The notes beneath the pieces were generated by a model, which saw only the letters and a list, made by a program, of their open reading frames with translations, was not told the origin of the DNA and made no database searches. A DNA stretch of 40,810 nt from DASZGI01 sp035938995 (lineage in GTDB: Bacteria; Actinomycetota; Actinomycetes; Streptomycetales; Catenulisporaceae): the NCBI RefSeq assembly GCF_035938995.1, contig NZ_DASZGI010000320.1, positions 1 through 40,810 on the forward strand, in the 5' to 3' direction. Both the position numbers and the translations under genes were made by a program. Positions within the stretch are counted from its first letter, which is position 1. The number at the start of each line of letters is the position of its first letter. Below are positions 24,430-32,609 of the stretch, one piece after another.

Positions 24430-24529
24430 GCTCAACAACCTACCCGGTTGGCGGCATGGCGGGCGGTGCGGCGTGCCCTGGCATTGACGCCTGTCGGGGC
24501 TGGGGGCCACACTGTCAGCAGAGGAGCGA

Positions 24530-24543
24530 ACCGAACGTTCGGT
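24530..24543. promoter_or_regulatory. PaaR-type operator upstream of paaA
   Basis: ACCGAACGTTCGGT is identical to the site at 3862 and is followed by the same TCGGGA flank as the E1 alpha site. It ends one base before the GGGAGG ribosome binding site of paaA, so bound repressor would cover the transcription start. A TTGACG at 24484 is a candidate -35. Confidence 0.8.
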
Positions 24544-24558
24544 CGGGAGGTCGGGATC

Positions 24559-25536
24559 ATGACGGTGCAAGAGGTCGGCACCGAGGCGGCGGCCGGCGCC
24601 GCGCTCGAGGGCCGCTTCGACGCGCTCATCGCCGCCGACGAGCGCATCGAGCCGCGCGACTGGATGCCCGACGCCTACCGCGCCACCCTGGTCCGCCAGA
24701 TCGCCCAGCACGCGCACTCCGAGATCATCGGGATGCAGCCCGAGGGCAACTGGCTCACCCGCGCCCCGTCCCTGCGGCGCAAGGCGATCCTGCTGGCCAA
24801 GGTCCAGGACGAGGCGGGCCACGGCCTCTACCTCTACGCCGCCGCCGAGACCCTCGGCGTGTCGCGCGCCGAGCTGCTCGACGCTCTGCACGAGGGGCGG
24901 CAGCGCTACTCCTCGATCTTCAACTACCCCACGCTGACCTGGGCCGACGTCGGCGCCATCGGCTGGCTGGTGGACGGCGCGGCGATCGTCAACCAGATCC
25001 CGCTCACCCGGTGCTCGTACGGGCCCTACGCCCGCGCGATGGTGCGCATCTGCAAGGAGGAGTCCTTCCACCAGCGCCAGGGCTACGAACTGCTCTACGC
25101 GCTGGCCCACGGCACCCCCGAGCAGCGCGCGATGGCGCAGGACGCGGTGGACCGGTGGTGGTGGCCGTCCCTGATGATGTTCGGACCGCCGGACAGCGAC
25201 TCCGCGCACACCCCGCGCTCCGCGGCCTGGAAGATCAAACGGCACACCAACGACGAACTGCGCCAGCGCTTCGTCGACATCACCGTGCCGCAGGCCGAAG
25301 TGCTCGGCGTCACGCTTCCGGATCCGCTGCTGGCGTGGAATTCTGAGACGAAGCACTACGAGTTCGGGCCGATCGACTGGTCCGAATTCGAGGCCGTACT
25401 CGCGGGCGACGGGCCGTGCAACCGCCAGCGGATCGCCCGGCGCGTGGCCGCCCACAAGGACGGGGCATGGGTGCGGGCCGCCGCGGCGGCGTACGCGGAG
25501 AAGCATCGTGACCGTGGGAATGGAGCAGCGGCATGA
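24559..25536 (+). CDS. paaA: Phenylacetyl-CoA 1,2-epoxidase catalytic subunit PaaA
   Basis: 325 residues; ATG 24559 with GGGAGG eight bases upstream. PaaA is the diiron monooxygenase subunit of the PaaABCE complex, which converts phenylacetyl-CoA to the ring-1,2-epoxide. Ligand motifs are visible: HAHSEIIGMQPEGNW, KVQDEAGHGLYLY and CKEESFHQRQG. Length and sequence match the family throughout. It is the first gene of paaABCDE, with every following junction overlapping by four bases. The operator just upstream indicates control by PaaR. Confidence 0.96.
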   Translation: MTVQEVGTEAAAGAALEGRFDALIAADERIEPRDWMPDAYRATLVRQIAQHAHSEIIGMQPEGNWLTRAPSLRRKAILLAKVQDEAGHGLYLYAAAETLGVSRAELLDALHEGRQRYSSIFNYPTLTWADVGAIGWLVDGAAIVNQIPLTRCSYGPYARAMVRICKEESFHQRQGYELLYALAHGTPEQRAMAQDAVDRWWWPSLMMFGPPDSDSAHTPRSAAWKIKRHTNDELRQRFVDITVPQAEVLGVTLPDPLLAWNSETKHYEFGPIDWSEFEAVLAGDGPCNRQRIARRVAAHKDGAWVRAAAAAYAEKHRDRGNGAAA

Positions 25537-25862
25537 ACGCTTCTACCGGGGGTAAAGCCACATCTACTACACCGGGTGCTACACAGGGCTCGCCGGTGTG
25601 GGAGGTGTTCGTGCGACCCAAGCGCGGCCTGTCCCACCAGCACGTGGGCTCTGTGCACGCGGACGACGCCGAAGTCGCCCTGCGCCGGGCCCGGGACCTG
25701 TACACCCGGCGCGGCGAGGGAGTCTCGATCTGGGTGGTGCCGGGCGCGGCGGTCAGCGCGTCCAGCCCCGAGGAGAAGGACCCCTACTTCGCGCCGGCCG
25801 CCGACAAGGCCTACCGCCACCCGACGTTCTACCGGCTCCCCGAGGGGGTGCGGAACCTGTGA
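25533..25862 (+). CDS. paaB: Phenylacetyl-CoA epoxidase subunit PaaB
   Basis: 109 residues; ATGA overlap with paaA. After an 18-residue Ser/Thr/Gly leader, the family signature VWEVFVRPKRGLSHQHVGSVHA (split near residue 42) is followed by AEVALRRARDLYTRRGEGVSIWVV and the C-terminal DPYFAPAADKAYRHPTFY. PaaB bridges PaaAC heterodimers and aids electron transfer from PaaE. Confidence 0.95.
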   Translation: MNASTGGKATSTTPGATQGSPVWEVFVRPKRGLSHQHVGSVHADDAEVALRRARDLYTRRGEGVSIWVVPGAAVSASSPEEKDPYFAPAADKAYRHPTFYRLPEGVRNL

Positions 25863-26635
25863 CCGAGAGCCACGCGGCCCGTGTGGCCGCCAAGCCAGCC
25901 GAGCAGTACGCCCTGCGCCTGGGCGACGACGCCTTGGTGCTCTCGCACCGGTTGACCGAGTGGCTGACCCGCGCGCCCGACCTCGAGGAGGAGGTCGCCC
26001 TCGCGAACATCGCGCTCGACCTGGTCGGCCAGGCGCGGTTCCTGCTGACGTCCGCGGGACAGTCGTCCGGCCGCGACGAGGACGACCTGACCTACCGCCG
26101 TACCGACCGCGAGTACCGCAATGCCCTGATCGCCGAGCTGCCTAACAGCGACTTCGCGCACACGGTCGTCAGGCTGCTGTTCTTCTCGACGTATCAGTGG
26201 GTGCTCTACACCGCCCTGCAACACAGCGCCGAACCCGACCTCGCCGCGTTCGCCGGCAAGGCAGTGCACGAGGTCGCCTTCCACCGCCAGTACGCCGCCG
26301 GATGGGTCGTGCGGCTGGGCGACGGGACCGAGGAGAGCCACGACCGCACCTCGGCCGCGGTGGCGGAGCTGTGGCCGTACACGGCGGAACTGTTCGCCGT
26401 CGACGAGCTGATCGAGGGTCTGACAGCGGAGGGCATCGCGCCTGACCCGGTGATCCTGCAGGCGCGCTGGTCCGAGCAGGTGGAGGCGGTGCTGAGCGAG
26501 GCGGGGCTGGGGGTGGCGCCGACCGAGGCCTGGCGGCCCACCGGCGGCCGCGCCGGCCTGCACACCGAGGCGCTGGGGTATCTGTTGGCGGAGATGCAGT
26601 CGGTGCACCGGGCATTTCCCGGCGCGACGTGGTGA
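25859..26635 (+). CDS. paaC: Phenylacetyl-CoA epoxidase structural subunit PaaC
   Basis: 258 residues from GTG 25859 (GTGA overlap with paaB). It has a ferritin-like fold related to PaaA but not metal-binding in known complexes: LGDDALVLSHRLTEWLTRAP, NIALDLVGQARFLLT and VHEVAFHRQYAAGWVVRLGDGT (split) are typical. It stabilises PaaA in the epoxidase. It lies within the paaABCDE operon. Confidence 0.95.
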   Translation: MTESHAARVAAKPAEQYALRLGDDALVLSHRLTEWLTRAPDLEEEVALANIALDLVGQARFLLTSAGQSSGRDEDDLTYRRTDREYRNALIAELPNSDFAHTVVRLLFFSTYQWVLYTALQHSAEPDLAAFAGKAVHEVAFHRQYAAGWVVRLGDGTEESHDRTSAAVAELWPYTAELFAVDELIEGLTAEGIAPDPVILQARWSEQVEAVLSEAGLGVAPTEAWRPTGGRAGLHTEALGYLLAEMQSVHRAFPGATW

Positions 26636-27171
26636 CCATGATGAACATGCACAACCCGGCCGCCCTCGAAGAAGCAGCCATCGAACCGACCGCCGTCGAC
26701 GTCGTGCGCTCGGTGCCCGACCCCGAGATGCCCTACCTCACGCTCGGCGATCTCGGTGTCGTGGTCGAGGTGACAGCCGACGCGCCGGACTCCGTCCACG
26801 TCCGGCTCACCCCGACGTACCTCGGCTGCCCGGCGACCGAGGTGATCGCGCGGGACGTCGAGTCGGCACTGCGCGACGTGGGCTGGCGGCACGTGGCCGT
26901 CGAGTACTGCTTCGACCCGCCGTGGACCCCCGACCGCATCACCCCGGAGGGCCGGCGCAAGCTCGCCGCTGAAGGCGTCGCGCCACCGCCCGCGCGGACG
27001 ACCGGCGGACCGGTGCTCGTCCAGCTGACCACCGCGACCCGGGTCACCTGCCCCCGCTGCGGCGCCGAGGAGACCCTTCTGCTCAGCGCGTTCGGCGCGA
27101 CCCCCTGCCAGGAACTGCGCCGCTGCGGTTCGTGCGGCGAGCCGTTCCCGGCGATCAAGGCGGCCCGATGA
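26632..27171 (+). CDS. paaD: PaaD, Fe-S assembly factor of the phenylacetyl-CoA epoxidase
   Basis: 179 residues from GTG 26632 (GTGA overlap with paaC). The N-terminal MIP18/DUF59 domain reads VRSVPDPEMPYLTLGDLGVV and TPTYLGCPATEVI with its conserved Cys. The C-terminus carries a zinc-ribbon-like pair, CPRCGAEE and CGSCGEPF. PaaD is thought to help load iron-sulfur or diiron centres of the epoxidase/reductase. Confidence 0.93.
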   Translation: MTMMNMHNPAALEEAAIEPTAVDVVRSVPDPEMPYLTLGDLGVVVEVTADAPDSVHVRLTPTYLGCPATEVIARDVESALRDVGWRHVAVEYCFDPPWTPDRITPEGRRKLAAEGVAPPPARTTGGPVLVQLTTATRVTCPRCGAEETLLLSAFGATPCQELRRCGSCGEPFPAIKAAR

Positions 27172-28268
27172 CCGCGAGGTTCCACCGGCTCAAGGTCGAC
27201 TCCGTCGAGCCGTTGACCGCTGAAGCCGTGCGCGTGGTGTTCGCCGTCCCCGAGCCGCTGCGGCCCGAGTACCGGTACGCGGCCGGGCAGCACGTCACGG
27301 TCCGCTACGAGGCGCCCGACGGCACCGGCCAGATCCGCCGCTCCTACTCGCTCTGCGCGCCGCCGCCCGGGCACGGCGGACTGCCGGAGCGGCTGGCGAT
27401 CGCGGTCAAGCGGCACGGTCCGGGCGGATTCGCCGAGTACGCCGTGAGCAAGCTGGCGCCCGGCGACGAGCTCGACGTGCTCACCCCGCTCGGCGGCTTC
27501 CACGCGCAGCCCGGTGTGGGCCACACCGGCCCCGACCGGATCGTCGCGATCGCGGCGGGCAGCGGCATCACCCCGATCCTCGCCATCGTGCAGGACGCGC
27601 TGTCGTCGAGCCCGGACACCAGCGTCGCGCTGTTCTACGGCAACCGCACGGCCGCCGACGTGATGTTCCTCGAGGAGCTCGCGGACCTCAAGGACCGCTA
27701 CGGCCCCCGCTTCGAGGTGCTGCACGTCCTGTCCCGGGAGGACCACGGCGTCCCGCTGCTGACCGGCCGGATCGACCGGCAAAAGCTGCCGCTGCTGCTT
27801 GAGGCGGTCGGCGCGGGCCCCGGCGAGGCCTACTACCTGTGCGGTCCGTTCGGCATGGTCGAGGACGCCCGGGCGGTGCTGGCCGAGCTGGGCGCCGAGC
27901 ACGTCAGGTTCGAGCTCTTCGACAGCGGGAAGGGCACCAAGGCCAGCCGCCCGGACGCCGACGCGCGGGCGCACGCGAGCGGCGCGGTGGTCGCGCACAT
28001 CCGAGTCACCCTCGGCGGCCGCACCACCCGCAGCGAACTGCGCGCCGCCGACGCCAACCTGCTCGAGGCCGTCATGCGCGACCGGCCCGACGTGCCGTAC
28101 GCGTGCACCGACGGGGTGTGCGGGACGTGCCGCGCCCGCCTGCTCGAGGGCACCGCGGTGATGGCCCGCGACTACGCCCTCGAACCCGAGGAGAAGATCG
28201 AGGGGTTCGTGCTCACCTGCCAGTCGCTGCCCACCTCGGACGAGGTCGCGCTCGACTTCGACGCCTGA
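27168..28268 (+). CDS. paaE: Phenylacetyl-CoA epoxidase reductase PaaE
   Basis: 366 residues; ATGA overlap with paaD. Domain order is FAD-binding (RRSYSLCAPP, about 63-72), NAD(P)H-binding (IAAGSGITPILAI, about 127-139; YYLCGPFGMVEDA) and C-terminal plant-type [2Fe-2S] ferredoxin (CTDGVCGTC, then LTCQ). It delivers electrons from NADPH to PaaABC. Its last 97 bases overlap, antisense, the 3' end of the convergent flavohaemoglobin gene. Confidence 0.95.
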   Translation: MTARFHRLKVDSVEPLTAEAVRVVFAVPEPLRPEYRYAAGQHVTVRYEAPDGTGQIRRSYSLCAPPPGHGGLPERLAIAVKRHGPGGFAEYAVSKLAPGDELDVLTPLGGFHAQPGVGHTGPDRIVAIAAGSGITPILAIVQDALSSSPDTSVALFYGNRTAADVMFLEELADLKDRYGPRFEVLHVLSREDHGVPLLTGRIDRQKLPLLLEAVGAGPGEAYYLCGPFGMVEDARAVLAELGAEHVRFELFDSGKGTKASRPDADARAHASGAVVAHIRVTLGGRTTRSELRAADANLLEAVMRDRPDVPYACTDGVCGTCRARLLEGTAVMARDYALEPEEKIEGFVLTCQSLPTSDEVALDFDA

Positions 28269-29536
28269 TTGCGGCGGCCCGGGTGCCGCTCGGGCAGCCG
28301 TTCGGGAGCCTGCTGTAGCGGCTGGTCCCCCGGGCCCGAGGTGAGCACCTTGCGGGCGGGCGACGGTCGCTCCTCGCGCTCCATCTTCTTCAGGCCCAGG
28401 TAGATGTCGGTCTGCTCGCTGAACGCGTCGAACTTGATCCGCGCACTCGGCACATTCAGCTCGACCAGGCGCGCCAGCGTCGCCCGCATCATCGGAGCCG
28501 ATCCGGAGAGCAGTACGTCGTGCCCGGCCCAGTCGGCCCACTCCGAGCCGTGGCGGGTCAGCACGTCCGGCAGCATCCCCTGCTCGCCGCGGTACCCCTG
28601 CTCATGAGAGACACAGGGCACGATCCTCAGCCACGGGCACCGATCGCGCAGGTGCTCGAGGGCGCGCAGCGCGTAGAGGTCCGTGGACTTCCTGACGCCG
28701 TAGAAGAACGAGACCCGGCGGCTGGTGTTCCAGCGGCCCATGTCTTCCACGATCGCCATCAGCGGCGCGATACCGGTGCCCCCGCCGACCATAAGCACGT
28801 CCGCCATCGAGCTGGAGTCGCACCGCAGGTTCCCGACCGCGGGCCCCAACCGTACCGTGTCGCCGACCCGCAGGTGATTCACCAGCGCGGAGGACACCCA
28901 GCCCCCGCCGACCGCCCGGACGTGGAACGTCAGCAGGCCGTCGGCGCGCGGAGCGTTCGCGAACGAATACTGGCGCCATATCCGCGGCCAGCGCAGCGTC
29001 TCGATCGCAGCGTACTGACCGGCCTTGAACGGGTAGGGCTGGTCCGGCTCGACGGTGAACACCGCGAGCGACGCGGTCGGACGGCGGTGCTCGACGACCC
29101 GGCCGGTCCACGAGGCCGGCGTGGTCTTCGCAGCCTCCTGCGCGGCGCCGATCATCGTGCCCGCGATCAGCTGGAACGCGGCGCCCCAGGCGGCGTCCAT
29201 CTCCGCCGTCCAGCCGGGCCGCGCGAAGCGCTTCATCGCGGCGATAAGGCAGCGGCCGACGGTGTCGTAGTGCTCCGGCCGCACCCCGAACTTGCGGTGA
29301 TCGCGGCCGAGCTGCTGCAGGTAGTCGACGAGCGTGTGGGGCTCGTGGGCGTGGTGCACCACCTGGACCAGCGCGGACAGCAGCCGATCGCGCTGGGTGT
29401 CCATCATCGGCGGGAACATGTCCCGCAGCGTCGGGTCCTCCAGGAACAGCAGGGCGTAGAAGTGACCGGTGACCTTCTCGGCGCTGTCCTCCACCAGCGC
29501 GAACGATTGATGGATCAACTTCGGGTCGAGTGTCAT
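28172..29536 (-). CDS. Flavohaemoglobin-type globin / FAD / NAD oxidoreductase
   Basis: 454 residues; ATG 29536. The globin domain (about 1-135) keeps the distal/proximal region, with the likely haem-ligating His in GRDHRKFGVRPEHYDTVG. The FAD domain has RQYSFANAP; the NAD domain has VGGGTGIAPLMAIVEDM and LLSGSAPMM. This is the NO-dioxygenase (Hmp) architecture, converting NO to nitrate, although actinobacterial branches differ in role. The last about 60 residues are low-complexity (Pro/Arg/Ser-rich), and the last 31 are encoded antisense to paaE. This suggests loss of an earlier stop codon after insertion next to paaE (inference). Confidence 0.87.
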   Translation of the reverse strand: MTLDPKLIHQSFALVEDSAEKVTGHFYALLFLEDPTLRDMFPPMMDTQRDRLLSALVQVVHHAHEPHTLVDYLQQLGRDHRKFGVRPEHYDTVGRCLIAAMKRFARPGWTAEMDAAWGAAFQLIAGTMIGAAQEAAKTTPASWTGRVVEHRRPTASLAVFTVEPDQPYPFKAGQYAAIETLRWPRIWRQYSFANAPRADGLLTFHVRAVGGGWVSSALVNHLRVGDTVRLGPAVGNLRCDSSSMADVLMVGGGTGIAPLMAIVEDMGRWNTSRRVSFFYGVRKSTDLYALRALEHLRDRCPWLRIVPCVSHEQGYRGEQGMLPDVLTRHGSEWADWAGHDVLLSGSAPMMRATLARLVELNVPSARIKFDAFSEQTDIYLGLKKMEREERPSPARKVLTSGPGDQPLQQAPERLPERHPGRRNQASKSSATSSEVGSDWQVSTNPSIFSSGSRA

Positions 29537-29658
29537 GCCGTCGGTCCTCTTCAGATCGTGGGCAGGCGGAAACGACGACCGAAGTCGCGCCCGAGTGTCA
29601 TCACGCTATGGGATTAACCGGTAACCGCTCGCAGATGTCCGCTGAAAGTCCGCTGTCG

Positions 29659-29677
29659 AGATTCGGCAAATGAATCT
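29659..29677. promoter_or_regulatory. Inverted repeat upstream of the flavohaemoglobin gene
   Basis: AGATTC and GAATCT flank a 7-base AT-richer spacer, about 125 bases upstream of the flavohaemoglobin start. The right half (AAATGAATCTT) resembles half of the NO-sensor NsrR consensus; the left half matches poorly. It could be an NO-responsive operator. Confidence 0.3.
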
Positions 29678-29813
29678 TCTGCCGGAGGTAAATCCGCTGG
29701 TGCGGATGGGACTGGAGGGGCGCGGCGGGGGCGCGGGCCAAGCGCGCCCGTGGTCCGTCTCCCACTCCTGGCCGCCCCGGTCTCAGTAGCCCCGGGCCCC
29801 AGTCACCCCAGTC

Positions 29814-30929
29814 TCAGTCGCCCCGGTCCTTTTCACTCAGCGCGGCCAGCAGGCGGCGCACCGAGTCCACCCGGGCGACCGCGACGGCGCGTTCGGGCGA
29901 TTCGGGGGCGAAGGAGGCGAGCCACGCGTCGAGAGCGCAGTCGGGCGCGTCGGCGGCGTGCGTGCAGCCGCGCGGGCAGTTCGCGATGACCTCGGTCAGG
30001 TCGGGGAAAGCCGCGATGACGGAGTCGGGGCCTACGTGCGCGAGGCCGAACGAGCGCACCCCCGGCGTGTCGATCACCCAGCCGCCGAGCTGCGGGTCGT
30101 CGTCGACAAGTATCGGCTGGACCCACTGGCCCGAATGTCCGCCCTCGGCCGGCGCGTAGTCGGGGAGGCGCAGCGCGACCGCCGAGGAGGATGTATGCCG
30201 CCCACGCCCGGTGACGTCGTTGACCCGGCCGATCGTCCGGTCGGCGTCCGGGACGAGCCGGTTGACCAGGGTGGACTTGCCCACGCCGGAGTGGCCGACC
30301 ATAACGCTGATCCGTCCGGCCAGCACTTCTCGCAGCGGGCGCAGATCGCTGGACTCGGCCGCCAACGAGGTCGTCACGATCGAGGTCACGCCGAGCGGCT
30401 CGTACGCGGCCAGCAGCGGCGCCGGGTCGGCCAGGTCCGCTTTGGTCAGGCAGAGCACCGGGGTGAGCCCCGCGTCGTACGCGGCGACCAGGCAGCGGTC
30501 GATCATCCGCGGCCGGGGCGGCGGGTCGGCCAGCGCGGTGACGATCACCAGCTGGTCGGCGTTCGCCACGATGACCCGCTCGACCGGGTCGGTGTCGTCG
30601 GCGGTGCGGCGCAGCACGTGCGAGCGCGGGTGCACCCGCACGACGCGGGCGAGCGCGTCCGGCCCCCCGCGCAGATCGCCGACCAGCGACACCCGGTCGC
30701 CGATGACGACCCCCTTGCGGCCCAGCTCCCGCGCCTTCATCGCGACGACCTCGTGTTCGCCGTCCCGGTCTGACACCAGGCAGGTGTAGCGGCCCCGGTC
30801 GACCGCGACGACCATTGCGTCGGCCGCGTCCTCGTGGCCGGGGCGCAGCCGGCTGCGCGGCCGCGAACCGCGCGGATTGGCCCGGATCCGGATGTCGTCC
30901 TCGTCGAAGTCCCGGCCGCGCCTCACCAC
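29814..30929 (-). CDS. rsgA: Ribosome small-subunit-dependent GTPase RsgA
   Basis: 371 residues; GTG 30929, with a second GTG one codon on. An OB-fold (about 35-95) precedes a circularly permuted GTPase domain: LCLTKADL (G4) comes before GHSGVGKSTLVN (G1) and DTPGVRSFGL (G3). The C-terminal zinc-binding element is NCPRGCTHAADAPDC. RsgA assists late 30S maturation. It lies downstream of aroA on the same strand, in the aroA-sigR neighbourhood usual in Streptomyces-like genomes. Confidence 0.94.
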   Translation of the reverse strand: MVRRGRDFDEDDIRIRANPRGSRPRSRLRPGHEDAADAMVVAVDRGRYTCLVSDRDGEHEVVAMKARELGRKGVVIGDRVSLVGDLRGGPDALARVVRVHPRSHVLRRTADDTDPVERVIVANADQLVIVTALADPPPRPRMIDRCLVAAYDAGLTPVLCLTKADLADPAPLLAAYEPLGVTSIVTTSLAAESSDLRPLREVLAGRISVMVGHSGVGKSTLVNRLVPDADRTIGRVNDVTGRGRHTSSSAVALRLPDYAPAEGGHSGQWVQPILVDDDPQLGGWVIDTPGVRSFGLAHVGPDSVIAAFPDLTEVIANCPRGCTHAADAPDCALDAWLASFAPESPERAVAVARVDSVRRLLAALSEKDRGD

Positions 30930-31040
30930 CGGGCCGCCACCGTTCTCGGCACCGCTGTCGACGCCGCCACCGTTATCGGCACTCTCGCTCCATACCGGTC
31001 GAATCTCCCGAGAGGGTCGATACCCGGCGGGCGGCGCGCC

Positions 31041-32360
31041 TCACCCCCGGTACTCCGAACCCGTGTACGGAACGCCGCCGAGCATCGCGGCCCAGCGGCC
31101 GGGGAAGTCGGGCAGCGTCTTGGCGGTGGTCGCGACGTTCTCGACGAGCACCCCTTCCACGGCCAGGCCGATCACGGCCGCGGCGGTGGCGAGGCGGTGG
31201 TCCTCGTAGGTGGCGAACTCCCCGCCGTGCAGCGGCCGCGGGCTGATCACCAGCTCGTCCGGGCCCTCCATGACGTCCGCGCCGAGCCCGCCCAGCTCCT
31301 TGGCCAGCGCGGCGATGCGATCCGTCTCGTGCAGCCGGATGTGCCCGATCCCGCGCAGCCGGGAGGGGGAGTCGGCCAGCGCCGCCACGGCGGCGATCGT
31401 CGGGGTCAGTTCGGCCTCGTTCGACAGGTCGAGGTCCACGCCGTGCACGCCGCCGTCCCCGGCGACGGTCAGGCCGGCCGCCTCGAGCGTGCAGCGCGCG
31501 CCCATCTGGGTGAAGATCTCCCGCAGCCGGGCGCCCGGCTGGGTGGTGTGTTCGGGCCAGTCCGGGACGGTGACCCGCCCCCCGGTCACCAGTGCCGCGG
31601 CCAAGAACGGCGCGGCGTTCGACAGGTCCGGCTCGATCGTCAGGTCCCGCGCCCGGATGGGACCCGGCGCGACGGCCCAGCGCTCTGGCTCGTCGTCGTC
31701 CACCGTGACCCCGGCCTCGCGCAGCATCTGCACCGTCATCTGGATGTGCGGCAGGCTGGGCAGCCGGTCGCCGACGTGCCGCACTTCCACGCCCCGCTCG
31801 AACCGGGCGCCGACCAGCAGCAGCGCGGAGACGAACTGGGACGAGGCCGACGAGTCGATCTCCACCAGCCCGCCGGCCAGCCGCCCGCGGCCGAGCACGC
31901 TCAGCGGGAAGTGCCCGGGACGGCCCGAGTCGTCCACGTCCGCGCCCAGCGCCCGCAGCGCCTCGATCAGCGCCCGCACCGGCCGTTCGTGGGAGCGGGG
32001 GTCGCCGTCGAAGCGCACCGCTCCGGCGGCGAGCGCCGCGACCGGCGGCAGGAAGCGCATGACGGTCCCCGCGTTGCCCACGTCGACGGAGACGTCCCCG
32101 GTCAGAGCGCCCGCGGCCGGGGTCACCCGCCACGACCCGTCCGGCAGGTCCTCGATCCCGGTGCCGAGCGCCCGCAGCGCCGCCGCCATCAGGAGGGTGT
32201 CCCGGCTGCGCAGCGGGCGGCGCAGCGTCGAGGGACCGTCGGCCAGCGCCGCGAGCAGCAGCGCCCGGTTCGTCACGGACTTGGACCCGGGAACGGCCAC
32301 CACGGCGTCCACCGGGCCGTCACTTGTCGGCGCCGGCCACAGGCTGGTGGGATTCGTCAT
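31041..32360 (-). CDS. aroA: 3-phosphoshikimate 1-carboxyvinyltransferase (EPSP synthase)
   Basis: 439 residues; ATG 32360. The family signatures are present: VPGSKSVTNRALLLAALADG (about 24-43), the GNAGTVMRFLPP phosphoenolpyruvate-binding motif (about 96-107), LRGIGHIRLHETDRI and the C-terminal EDHRLATAAAVIGL. It transfers the enolpyruvyl group of PEP to shikimate-3-phosphate in aromatic amino-acid synthesis. Divergent from sigR, with only 99 bases between start codons. Confidence 0.97.
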   Translation of the reverse strand: MTNPTSLWPAPTSDGPVDAVVAVPGSKSVTNRALLLAALADGPSTLRRPLRSRDTLLMAAALRALGTGIEDLPDGSWRVTPAAGALTGDVSVDVGNAGTVMRFLPPVAALAAGAVRFDGDPRSHERPVRALIEALRALGADVDDSGRPGHFPLSVLGRGRLAGGLVEIDSSASSQFVSALLLVGARFERGVEVRHVGDRLPSLPHIQMTVQMLREAGVTVDDDEPERWAVAPGPIRARDLTIEPDLSNAAPFLAAALVTGGRVTVPDWPEHTTQPGARLREIFTQMGARCTLEAAGLTVAGDGGVHGVDLDLSNEAELTPTIAAVAALADSPSRLRGIGHIRLHETDRIAALAKELGGLGADVMEGPDELVISPRPLHGGEFATYEDHRLATAAAVIGLAVEGVLVENVATTAKTLPDFPGRWAAMLGGVPYTGSEYRG

Positions 32361-32422
32361 GAGGCAAGCCTAGTGCGGGGCGGCAAAGGGATTGCCGGGC
32401 CGCGGGCCGGAAACGGGCAGAC

Positions 32423-32449
32423 GGGAATGCATGGGGCGGGGGTGCTGTT
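32423..32449 (+). promoter_or_regulatory. Sigma-R-type promoter upstream of sigR
   Basis: GGGAAT (32423-32428) and GTT (32447-32449) are exactly 18 bases apart, matching the GGGAAT-N18-GTT consensus for sigma-R promoters. The expected transcription start, about seven bases after GTT, falls at or just before the in-frame GTG 32460 / ATG 32463. A leaderless message for a longer SigR form is therefore possible. This indicates positive autoregulation by SigR. Confidence 0.75.
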
Positions 32450-32609
32450 TTGAAGTGGTGTGATGGCAACGATCTCCACTTCCGCCGATCGAGACGAGGG
32501 CTTCACCCCGCTGCCCGCCCCGATCGTTTCATCCGTGCCCCGGCGGCTATTCTCGGGGGGAGTCCGGCTGCTCTTCGAGCCGGAGCCGATCACGGAGGTG
32601 GGTAACACG

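Noticed and set aside
24430..25506. Upstream in-frame extension of hisN across paaA
   Set aside because: It is antisense to the recognised paaA gene, and HisN homology begins near the GTG at 24429.
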